Shown in pieces: positions 9,795-16,728 of a stretch of 64,000 bases of DNA. Both the position numbers and the translations under genes were made by a program. Position 1 is the first letter of the stretch; each line of letters starts with the position of its first letter. The notes beneath the pieces are model-generated. The model was not told the DNA's origin, ran no database searches, and saw nothing but the letters and a program-made list of their open reading frames with translations. The stretch is taken from NCBI GenBank assembly GCA_045634365.1, contig JAZRAC010000026.1, positions 33,397 to 97,396 on the forward strand, read 5' to 3'. The stretch comes from HGM04593 sp045634365. Its GTDB lineage: Bacteria; Bacteroidota; Bacteroidia; Bacteroidales; Bacteroidaceae.

Positions 9795-9829
9795 CACTGT
9801 CTTTTGCAGACAGCGTCTAATGAATGCCC

Positions 9830-9911
9830 GCGCCTGTGGCGAAATTGGTAGACGCGCCAGACTTAGGATCTGGTGTTGAGAGACGTGTAGGTTCGAGTCC
9901 TATCAGGCGCA
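9830..9911 (+). tRNA. tRNA-Leu (anticodon UAG)
   Basis: The gene is 82 nt with a 7-bp acceptor stem (GCGCCTG / CAGGCGC), anticodon stem CCAGA/TCTGG, anticodon TAG at 9864-9866, the extra arm expected of a class II tRNA, and T-loop GTTCGAGTC. CCA is not encoded. Its 3' end abuts an integrated-element remnant, and the stop codon of that remnant lies inside the acceptor stem. Confidence 0.95.
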
Positions 9912-10553
9912 CGAATGAACAAAAGAGGATAATTCGAGAGAATTTTCCTCTTTTTTATTTTTGTAATTCACTGATAATCGAGCAATTATAGACAGTGCCT
10001 CATTCTCATCAATGGTTCGATAATTGTCTTTTTCCTTATCCCACAAAATTCCATTGGGAAAGAGCAGATTTTGCAGTTTTTGGCAAGTTTCAAGCGATGC
10101 ATCACGCCATAAACTATCTAATTTACAGCACATTGCGAGTATGTCATCTACCTCACTATCAAGGTTCGATAAATTTTTTCTGCACTCTGCTAAACCTCGC
10201 TCTATGTTATCGAGTTTTTCTTGCAAATCCTTGTTTGTCATTTCGTAAATCTCCTCATCGATTTCACCCATGCCAAACCTTACCTTGCACTTCTTCAACT
10301 TGCCAATATATTCGCTCTTTTGCTTTTTAAGCAATGTTTCCATATTCCTAGCCTCATCATCATTGGAAATAATCATTTTTGAGATAATATCCCTCAAAAG
10401 CGGTTTAAGGTTCTCTGTGACATTAAAAAAACGCAACAGACATTCATACCTTTCGTGCATCTTTTTCGCTGATACATTGGTTTTACAACCACTCTGATTG
10501 CATTTATAATAGTCGATGTTCTTCTTTTTGACTGTATATGCAGTAAACGGCAT
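9903..10553 (-). pseudogene. Serine recombinase, C-terminal fragment
   Basis: The fragment has 216 codons read from 10553. It matches the C-terminal half of a large serine site-specific recombinase: a zinc-ribbon-like YYKCNQSGC segment followed by a long coiled-coil (MTNKDLQEKLDNIERGL) and a terminal region containing FPNGILWDKEKDNY. The catalytic N-terminal resolvase domain is missing, so it cannot act as an integrase. Upstream it is joined out of frame to a Rep fragment (overlap 10504-10553). Its TGA stop lies at 9903-9905, inside tRNA-Leu, as expected of an integrase gene reaching the attachment site. Confidence 0.7.
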
Positions 10554-10998
10554 GAATTAGGCGTTTTGAGAGGTTGCGAGTATCATCGAAAGCGAGGTCA
10601 AGGCGTGTAAGGTTGTGGAATTTCAATCCCAACATTCCCTCAATGTAATCGAGGTAAACAAGGCGATTGTGGGTGTTATAGTTGTAGTTGAGGTATAGTT
10701 GCTTGTTGTCTATCTCAATCCACACAAACCCACTCATTTCGCCCTCTTTGTCTGCTTTCAATCCCCAACGCAATGTACCAAAGCATTGCATATCGTACTC
10801 GCTGTTGGGGTTGTTGCTTGTTCTCTCAAGGTAGATGATTTTGTAGATGTAATCGTAATATTTGCCCTCTGTTCTTTCAAGACGAAAATCCCAATGTGGG
10901 AGTTCATAGATTTCGAGGGGTGTTTCCATTAGTTGATATAATGGAGAGTCTTCATAGAGTGTGTAGCATAGTTTTACTTTGTCAGCACTGATTTTCAT
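10504..10998 (-). pseudogene. Replication initiation protein, N-terminal fragment
   Basis: The 164-codon ORF from ATG 10998 resembles the N-terminal part of Rep_trans-type rolling-circle initiators found on Bacteroidales mobilisable elements: WDFRLERTEGKYYDY, FGTLRWGLKADKEG and LTRLDLAFDD. It ends abruptly after DDTRNLSKRLI; the last codons (AVYCIYSQKEEHRLL) are recombinase DNA read in another frame. The C-terminal catalytic part is absent, so it is probably inactive. It overlaps the upstream small ORF by 17 nt. Confidence 0.6.
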
Positions 10999-11179
10999 TG
11001 TTAATACTGTTTTTAATCTCATTAGTTCCATCGTTTGGCTTATTGGGGATTGTTGCCCAATAAGCACGCATACCATCGCTTATGGCTTGCTTGTGGTTGT
11101 CTGTCAAACCACGCCCTTTGAGGGCTTGACTGATACGCTGTTTGGTATCATCATTTAGTTCTCTAAATTTTCGTTTCAT
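10982..11179 (-). CDS. Small NUMOD3-like mobile-element protein
   Basis: The 65-aa basic protein contains DDTKQRISQALKGRGLTDNHKQ, described here as a TKxRISxALKGRxLTDxHKxxIS pattern like the DNA-binding NUMOD3 repeat. Similar short ORFs precede rep genes in Bacteroidales mobile elements. It is intact and overlaps the rep start, which suggests translational coupling. Its role, perhaps regulating rep, is inferred from position only. Confidence 0.5.
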   Translation of the reverse strand: MKRKFRELNDDTKQRISQALKGRGLTDNHKQAISDGMRAYWATIPNKPNDGTNEIKNSINNENQC

Positions 11180-11300
11180 AAGCTATATTGTTTATATATA
11201 AATATTTCACAAACGAGCGAGATATAAAGTTTGCTTTAATATTTCAAAGCGAGTGCAGTAAATATTCATCGTTTACGATAAATAGTAGCATAAGTAGAAA

Positions 11301-11333
11301 AAGAGTAAATAGTAAGTAACTTTTTTTGAAAAA
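11301..11333 (+). repeat. 33-bp direct repeat, copy 1
   Basis: It begins AAGAGTAAATAGTAAGTAAC and matches the copy at 13203-13235 with one mismatch in 33 bp; the first 24 bp are identical. The two copies bracket the Mrr-like nuclease gene and nothing else. Confidence 0.85.
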
Positions 11334-11399
11334 AAGTTTAAATATATTTTAATGTTAGTAATAGTTTTGTAGTTTTGAAATTGATAGATAGTGAATATT

Positions 11400-13196
11400 A
11401 TGGAAAGACACGATTTAATAGAACTTACAGAATTGGGAGAAGTAAAAGTTCTTGGAGTATATGTTGGAATGAACAAGGATTTTGCTAAAATAATATTGCA
11501 ACCTGAAATTCGTTCATCTAGCGTGTCCAAAGAAGATAATGGTATTTATAGTGTCAAATATTATAAAGATGAGCAAATAGAAGTAAGATTTCACTACGAA
11601 AATAACATAATAACAAAGATTTGGATTTCAAGGATTGGAACAAAAAATAAAAAAGAATATGACAATTCATTAAAATATTTTCTTGATAGATTTAAACATT
11701 TGGATATAGAATATTCAGGTACAGTTTCACATTCTAAAGAGTCAAAAGAAACCAAATACAATACAGGACTGTATAGTATAACTTTATTTGATGCTAAACA
11801 TGTCGTTTTAAATGATGGAGTATACTATTTGTACGCAGTAGATATTCAAGAAAAGAAATATGATGACTATATCAATCAAAAGTTCAACAAGGAAAAACAG
11901 TTTAAAGATAACCCTTTGGGTTGTATTTTATTATGGGCTAAAATAATTTGTGGTGCAATTCTATTATTTAACATTGTCAATATCTTTAACTTTTTAAGTT
12001 CTACTGAGATTGGAGTTATAAGTTTAATCATTGTTTTCACGATATTTATTGTCAGTATTGCATACACAGTTGTAGATGAAAGAAAAAGTTACTATTTATA
12101 CAAAAATAGAAGATGGAGAGAAGAAGCAATCAAGTTTATAAGAAATTTTAAAGAATTAATCGCAAAAAGAGAAAAAGAGTTAAACAAAGATTATACTCAC
12201 AAAATTAATCTGCTTGAAGTAAAAAAAGAAGTTTATGAACAAATGGTTTACGACTCTTTGTTTAAACGCTCTGCAACTTTATATGCAGACTATCAAGTAT
12301 TAGAAATTGAAGCTATAGAACGATATTTGAAAACAAAGAAAAACCCAATAAAATCGGGAAGTTCTACAAGCGAAATATTAAAGGAACTCAAAAGAAAGAA
12401 AAAAGAAGAAACTGCAAAATACAAGGAAATGGTATATAAATACGAGTTCCTTATGAATGTTTTTCCAGAACTTTCAAAATATGTTGATGATGATGAATTA
12501 CTTGAGTTAGAAGAATATGATGGTGTAGATGATTTTAAAGATAACTACGATAGGGTTCGTGACTATTTGAGTGAGGAAGAATATCGAAGTTTAAGCGAAG
12601 ATGAACGCAACCAGTTGGCACTTGACAATTGGAAAAAGAGAAGAAAACCATCTAAATGGATTGCTGGAATGGAATATGAAATGTATTGTGCTTTCCTTAA
12701 AAGAAAAGAGGGTTTTATTGTTGTTGAACATGGAATACAAAAAGGATTTGATGATTTAGGTATAGACCTCATTGCGAAAAAAGATAATATCACATACATT
12801 ATTCAATGCAAAAGATACTCCAATGCATTAGTTCACGAAAATACCATTTGCCAACTATTTGGTACTACTTTGAATTATAAGATTGAAAACAAAACTTTAT
12901 TTGAAGATAATGTAATACCTGTTTTAATGACAACAGGAGAACTTTCGGACACAGCAAAAGAGTTTTCAAGAAGATTGGGGGTAGTTGTCGAGTATAAAAA
13001 AATGGGCGATTTTCCAATGATTAAATGCAATATAAATAATGGAAATAAGATATATCACTTACCCTTTGACCAACAATATAAAAGAACTATTATAGAGGAA
13101 CATAAAGGGGAATTTTATGCGATGACTGTAAAAGAAGCAAGCACAAAAGGTTTTAGACGAGCATTTAGATACAAACAATTAGGCAACCAACAGTAA
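11400..13196 (+). CDS. Membrane-anchored Mrr-like restriction endonuclease
   Basis: The 598-aa protein has an N-terminal soluble region, two adjacent TM helices at about residues 175-232, a charged coiled-coil region (about 240-400) and a C-terminal Mrr-type PD-(D/E)xK domain with GFDDLGIDLI ... YIIQCKRYSN (Asp about 456, Lys about 471). Mrr-family nucleases cut DNA, often modified or foreign; here the enzyme would sit at the membrane. The ATG at 11400 is preferred to the in-frame GTG at 11391. A TAGTTTTG box at 11370-11377 may be its -7 element. Very AT-rich, unlike the core genes, and flanked by direct repeats, which suggests recent acquisition. Confidence 0.8.
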   Translation: MERHDLIELTELGEVKVLGVYVGMNKDFAKIILQPEIRSSSVSKEDNGIYSVKYYKDEQIEVRFHYENNIITKIWISRIGTKNKKEYDNSLKYFLDRFKHLDIEYSGTVSHSKESKETKYNTGLYSITLFDAKHVVLNDGVYYLYAVDIQEKKYDDYINQKFNKEKQFKDNPLGCILLWAKIICGAILLFNIVNIFNFLSSTEIGVISLIIVFTIFIVSIAYTVVDERKSYYLYKNRRWREEAIKFIRNFKELIAKREKELNKDYTHKINLLEVKKEVYEQMVYDSLFKRSATLYADYQVLEIEAIERYLKTKKNPIKSGSSTSEILKELKRKKKEETAKYKEMVYKYEFLMNVFPELSKYVDDDELLELEEYDGVDDFKDNYDRVRDYLSEEEYRSLSEDERNQLALDNWKKRRKPSKWIAGMEYEMYCAFLKRKEGFIVVEHGIQKGFDDLGIDLIAKKDNITYIIQCKRYSNALVHENTICQLFGTTLNYKIENKTLFEDNVIPVLMTTGELSDTAKEFSRRLGVVVEYKKMGDFPMIKCNINNGNKIYHLPFDQQYKRTIIEEHKGEFYAMTVKEASTKGFRRAFRYKQLGNQQ

Positions 13197-13202
13197 TAAG
13201 TT

Positions 13203-13235
13203 AAGAGTAAATAGTAAGTAACTTTTCTTGAAAAA
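13203..13235 (+). repeat. 33-bp direct repeat, copy 2
   Basis: Second copy of the repeat at 11301-11333, 32 of 33 bases identical, beginning 6 nt after the stop of the Mrr-like gene. Confidence 0.85.
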
Positions 13236-13317
13236 TATTTTTGCACCAAAATGGGAAACAGTTTTTACCTATACTACTATAAATGATTTTGTGATAAACG
13301 AAAGAGGTTACATACAT

Positions 13318-13340
13318 AAAAACGCCCCACAGAGGGGGGC
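13318..13340 (-). terminator. Minus-strand terminator, possible end of a small RNA
   Basis: GCCCC at 13324-13328 pairs with GGGGC at 13336-13340, and on the minus strand the hairpin is followed by a run of five T (13318-13322). No minus-strand gene ends here. The minus-strand sequence upstream (13341-13445) contains further hairpins, including a TTGTG/CACAA stem, so an unannotated small RNA is possible. The rest of 13236-13454 holds no gene. Confidence 0.45.
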
Positions 13341-13454
13341 ATAGTGCTGTTTTAAGGCTTTATACCATTACCAACCTTGTGGAAATTCGACAACAATATC
13401 ACAAACATTTCGAGATGCTATTTTGTTAGAATTTGAGAGTTTTTCTCAAATATG

Positions 13455-13486
13455 CTTGCAAAAAGCACTTAAAACCATTATCTTTG
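13455..13486 (+). promoter_or_regulatory. Promoter for the RloA/RloB-like pair
   Basis: TTG at 13456-13458 and TATCTTTG at 13479-13486 are 20 nt apart. The predicted start leaves a leader of about 40 nt before the ATG at 13533. A perfect 7-bp hairpin (TTTGAGA/TCTCAAA, about 13433-13450) lies just upstream. Confidence 0.6.
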
Positions 13487-13532
13487 AGCAACTTTTTGAG
13501 ATTTATCAACAATTATAAACCATTATAGAATT

Positions 13533-14801
13533 ATGTTATTAGAATTTTCTTGTGCTAACTTTAGGTCTATCCATAAAGTCTGCACGCTATCTATGGTTGC
13601 TCACAAAATCACAGATGAACCTAAAAATAATGTTGCTTGCGTGAATGACAAACTAAGTCTTCTAAAAACAGCTGTTATTTATGGAGCAAATTCAAGCGGA
13701 AAGTCCAACATACTCAATGCATTTGCTGCAATGATATGGCATATTATGAATTCAGTAAGATTGAATGAAGGAGATGAACTTTTCTATGACCCATTTAAGT
13801 TATCCAACATCCAAAACGAACCTACATATTACGAGGCTACATATATTCTAAATAATAAAATTTATCGTTATGGTTTTGAACATAACAACACCAAGATAAT
13901 TAGCGAATGGCTTTATTCATCTTCGATTACTAGTAAAAAAGAACAAGTTCTTTTTCTTAGAAACGAAGAAGGTATTGGAGTAAACGAAAAAACCTTCCCA
14001 GAAGGTATTGATAAAGAGGAAAGCACTGTAGAAAATCGTCTTTTTCTTTCTTTATGCGCTCAATTAAATGGTGAATTATCAAAACAAATCATTGAAAAAT
14101 TTAGGACATTTAGTGTTATTTCAGGCATTAATTCTAACAAATACGAAGGTTATTCCAAGTTAATGTTACACAAACATTTAAATGGTTATGAGAATGCGAT
14201 AAAATTTTATAAGGACATAAACCTCGGCTTTGATTCAATTCAAACGATTGAAAAAGACATTGATATACCTGAAGATTTGCCATATCATATAAAGAAAGGT
14301 CTTACGAGTAAACTTAGAGGTAAAAAAAGTATTGAATTATTAAGTAAGCATAATGTTTATGATAATGAAGGCAATATTACAGACTCCATTTTATTTAATT
14401 TTGATGAAGCAGAATCTGAAGGCACTAAAAAATTGATACAGTTGTCAGGACCAATATTCGACACTTTAAATGAAGGATTTGTATTGTGTATTGATGAAAT
14501 TGATGCAAAAATGCACCCACTTATATCACAATTCATTATCAACTTATTTAACGACCCTGAAAAGAATACAAAAAACGCTCAACTGATATTCACAACCCAC
14601 GATACACATTTACTATCTTCAAAAATATTGAGAAGAGACCAAATTTGGTTTACAGAGAAGGATGCGACAGAACAAACAGACTTGTATAATATGATGGATA
14701 TAGAGCTTCCCGATGGTAGCAAACCTCGTTCGGATGCAAATTACAAGCGCAACTATATTGCTGGTCGATATGGAGCTATTCCGTACATTATAAATGAATA
14801 G
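13533..14801 (+). CDS. RloA/AbiL-like OLD-type AAA ATPase
   Basis: The 422-aa protein is an SMC/OLD-like ATPase of the AAA_15/AAA_21 type. It has an N-terminal strand pair FSCANFRSI, Walker A GANSSGKS (residues 51-58), a signature region around LIQLSGPIFD, Walker B FVLCIDEIDAKMHP and a switch motif FTTHDTHLLS. Such ATPases pair with RloB or TOPRIM nucleases in abortive-infection systems. The rloB-like gene follows 2 nt later, which supports a two-gene operon. The trigger and target are unknown. Confidence 0.85.
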   Translation: MLLEFSCANFRSIHKVCTLSMVAHKITDEPKNNVACVNDKLSLLKTAVIYGANSSGKSNILNAFAAMIWHIMNSVRLNEGDELFYDPFKLSNIQNEPTYYEATYILNNKIYRYGFEHNNTKIISEWLYSSSITSKKEQVLFLRNEEGIGVNEKTFPEGIDKEESTVENRLFLSLCAQLNGELSKQIIEKFRTFSVISGINSNKYEGYSKLMLHKHLNGYENAIKFYKDINLGFDSIQTIEKDIDIPEDLPYHIKKGLTSKLRGKKSIELLSKHNVYDNEGNITDSILFNFDEAESEGTKKLIQLSGPIFDTLNEGFVLCIDEIDAKMHPLISQFIINLFNDPEKNTKNAQLIFTTHDTHLLSSKILRRDQIWFTEKDATEQTDLYNMMDIELPDGSKPRSDANYKRNYIAGRYGAIPYIINE

Positions 14802-14803
14802 TT

Positions 14804-15523
14804 ATGGCAAGAAAAATAAAAATAGATAATGCTGTACTAAAGCGGCTTGAGCGAAAGCAACAGAAGGAGATAAAATGCAAAAAGATTTTATGTAGAATTC
14901 TCATTGTATGTGAAGGCGAAAAAACCGAACCTCAATATTTTAAAAAATTTAAAGCTAAAAACAATAATAGTTTTACTTACGAGGTTAAGTGCGAAGGTTG
15001 CGGTGAAGGAACAATGAAAGTTGTTAATACAGCAATAGAATTAGCAAAGAAAGCAGAATTTTTATCACAACCTTTTGATAGCGTTTGGGCTGTTTTTGAC
15101 AAAGATAATTTTGCTGATTTCAATGCAGCTATTGAAAAAGCAGAGAACAACAATATCAATGTTGCATGGAGTAATGAAGCTTTTGAATTATGGTATTTAT
15201 ACCATTTCCATAATCGTACAACACGAATGAGTAGAAATGACTATAAAAAAGCAATTTCTGATGCCGTAAACGCCACTGGTAAATGGCCTAAGAAGCAACC
15301 ATATGAATACAAAAAAGAAGATGAAAATAATTACAACATCATGAACACTTATGGCAATATAAGGAATGCTATAAAGTGGGCAAAACAACAATATCAGACA
15401 TTTGCTGACAAAAATTACGCAAACCAAAACCCATGCACTACAGTATATAAACTTGCACTACAGTTATTGAATGAAGATAAAGATTTGATTGATGCTGTAA
15501 TGAATAAGATAAACTCCAACTAA
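14804..15523 (+). CDS. rloB: RloB-like (TOPRIM-related) protein
   Basis: The 239-aa protein matches the RloB family: a basic N-terminus, then ILIVCEGEKTEPQYF (acidic residues at 37 and 39), VWAVFDKDNF and WSNEAFELWYLYHF. These acidic motifs resemble a TOPRIM metal site, so it is probably the nuclease or effector of the pair. RloB genes sit beside RloA-type ATPases in restriction loci and in AbiL-type phage resistance. Its stop overlaps by a few bases the stop of a doubtful minus-strand ORF. Confidence 0.85.
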   Translation: MARKIKIDNAVLKRLERKQQKEIKCKKILCRILIVCEGEKTEPQYFKKFKAKNNNSFTYEVKCEGCGEGTMKVVNTAIELAKKAEFLSQPFDSVWAVFDKDNFADFNAAIEKAENNNINVAWSNEAFELWYLYHFHNRTTRMSRNDYKKAISDAVNATGKWPKKQPYEYKKEDENNYNIMNTYGNIRNAIKWAKQQYQTFADKNYANQNPCTTVYKLALQLLNEDKDLIDAVMNKINSN

Positions 15524-15640
15524 CAATTAAGCATATCGGGTTTATCAACATCACAAACTCTCTCAAAAGTCACCATATCGTAACCCTCTGCTCTCAAATA
15601 ATGGACAAAATCTACCACCTTTAGAAAGTCTTCCTTAAAT

Positions 15641-15787
15641 TTGGCAGTGCCGACAATTTCTCGCCACGGCAAAGAGCAAGCAAGCTCTCCTTTGCTCGTT
15701 TGGCTTAACGAAAAGTTGGCTTCGCCGACAATTTCTCGCCACGGCATAGATGAAACAAGTTTTTCTCTGCCCGTTTGGCTTAACGAA
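15641..15787. repeat. Tandem 75-bp repeat, two copies
   Basis: Copies start at 15641 and 15716. Both contain GCCGACAATTTCTCGCCACG near the start and TTTGGCTTAACGAAA at the end; the middle is more divergent. The period of 75 keeps the minus-strand frame open. Confidence 0.8.
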
Positions 15788-15825
15788 ATTGTTCGATAAT
15801 CTGTCACAAATTTGCACGATTGGAC

Positions 15826-15864
15826 AAAAGAGAGAATTTTACAACAAAAAATTCTCTCTTTTTT
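15826..15864 (+). terminator. Hairpin with T-run downstream of rloB
   Basis: AAAAGAGAGAATTTT at 15826-15840 is followed after a short loop by its complement, which runs into six T. It is an intrinsic terminator in form, 300 nt downstream of rloB. Confidence 0.55.
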
Positions 15865-15874
15865 GTTGTAAAAT

Positions 15875-15994
15875 CGACAACGGTGGCAGCAATTGGTCGC
15901 GCGAAGCGTGGGTTGCGACAGGCAAGCGTTGTCAATTACAATGTTAATCGACAATGCTTGCAGCAATTAGTCGCGCAAAGCGTGGGTTGCGACA
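15875..15994. repeat. Direct repeat of about 46 bp, two copies
   Basis: Copies at 15875-15920 and 15949-15994 share GCAGCAATTnGTCGCGC and AAGCGTGGGTTGCGACA. They are spaced 74 bp, close to the 75-bp period of the neighbouring repeat. Confidence 0.75.
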
Positions 15995-16376
15995 CATTAC
16001 AAAGAGAGTGTACCCAAAAAGAAGTACACTCTACATTAAGCCCACACAAGGGAGCGCAAAAAAAATAAAGCGAGGAATCACTTTTTCCAAAGATTACCCC
16101 ATACGCTACCTTGTTCACTATTTGAGGTATTGTCCAAGAATGGACGATATTGAGGAGCGGAAGCTGCAAGCATCTGTGCAACTTCAATGTTTACCAAATT
16201 TGCGCAAGGCGATACATAATTCTTTTTCATATTCGTTTGTTTTTTTAATTAACCAAGATTGCTATAAAAAAGTTTACAAAAGTAGTAATAATGGAACATT
16301 TTGCCCCTAAATGTTAAATATAACTAATGTATCAAAATATTTGTTAAGCGCAACAAAGAAGAACAAAAGAATAAAA

Positions 16377-16644
16377 GGGCGCACACGCCGGTGCGCCCCT
16401 ACGGCAACAGACACAAGCAATGTAGGGGCAGACCGATGTGTCTGCCCAAAAGGAAATACTAAGGAACAAAAGAATAAAAGGGCGCACCGGCGTGTGTGCC
16501 CCTACAAGCAACAGACAACAGCAACGTAGGGGCAGACCGATGTGTCTGCCCAAAGGAAAGAGAGAAGAACAAAAGGGCACACGCCGGTGCGCCCATACAA
16601 GCAACAGACACCCGCAATGTAGGGGCAGACACATCGGTCTGCCC
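16377..16644. repeat. Three paired palindromes (REP-like array)
   Basis: Each unit holds a GGGCGCAC...GTGCGCCC type palindrome (16377-16398, 16480-16501, 16575-16594) and a GGGCAGAC...GTCTGCCC palindrome (16426-16447, 16530-16551, 16623-16644). Units are about 100 bp apart with similar linkers. The palindrome cores occur in both orientations. This resembles bacterial REP/BIME arrays. No gene fits between 15995 and 16672. Confidence 0.8.
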
Positions 16645-16672
16645 AAAAGGTAATACCCCCCCAAAAAATACA

Positions 16673-16702
16673 ACCTCGGCTGTGCAAATGCACAGCCGAG
16701 GT
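16673..16702 (-). terminator. Terminator of the dockerin-protein gene
   Basis: A perfect 14-bp stem with a 2-nt loop (ACCTCGGCTGTGCA and its complement) sits 26 nt after the stop of the minus-strand gene and is followed on that strand by TTGTATTTTTT. Confidence 0.85.
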
Positions 16703-16728
16703 ACGTTATTTATAAGGATTTAAGTCTA

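Larger units (their letters stand above)
15520..15966 (-). other. Doubtful ORF built on 75-bp repeats
   Basis: A 148-codon frame contains two copies of a 25-residue unit (core LPWREIVG / MPWREIVG) encoded by the DNA repeat at 15641-15787. Its last 40 residues (FLKVVDFVHYLRAEGYDMVTF) look protein-like and resemble the end of a polysaccharide deacetylase, while its start lies in another repeat family. Most likely it is a 3' gene remnant fused to repeats rather than a working gene. Confidence 0.3.

Noticed and set aside
13318..13400. Similarity of the minus-strand RNA to a type II tracrRNA tail
   Set aside because: No CRISPR repeat, anti-repeat or cas gene is in the window, and the resemblance is limited to a short stretch before the terminator.
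16311..16723. Overlapping short ORFs in the palindrome array
   Set aside because: All are translations of the repeats with Cys/Arg-rich composition and no start signal.
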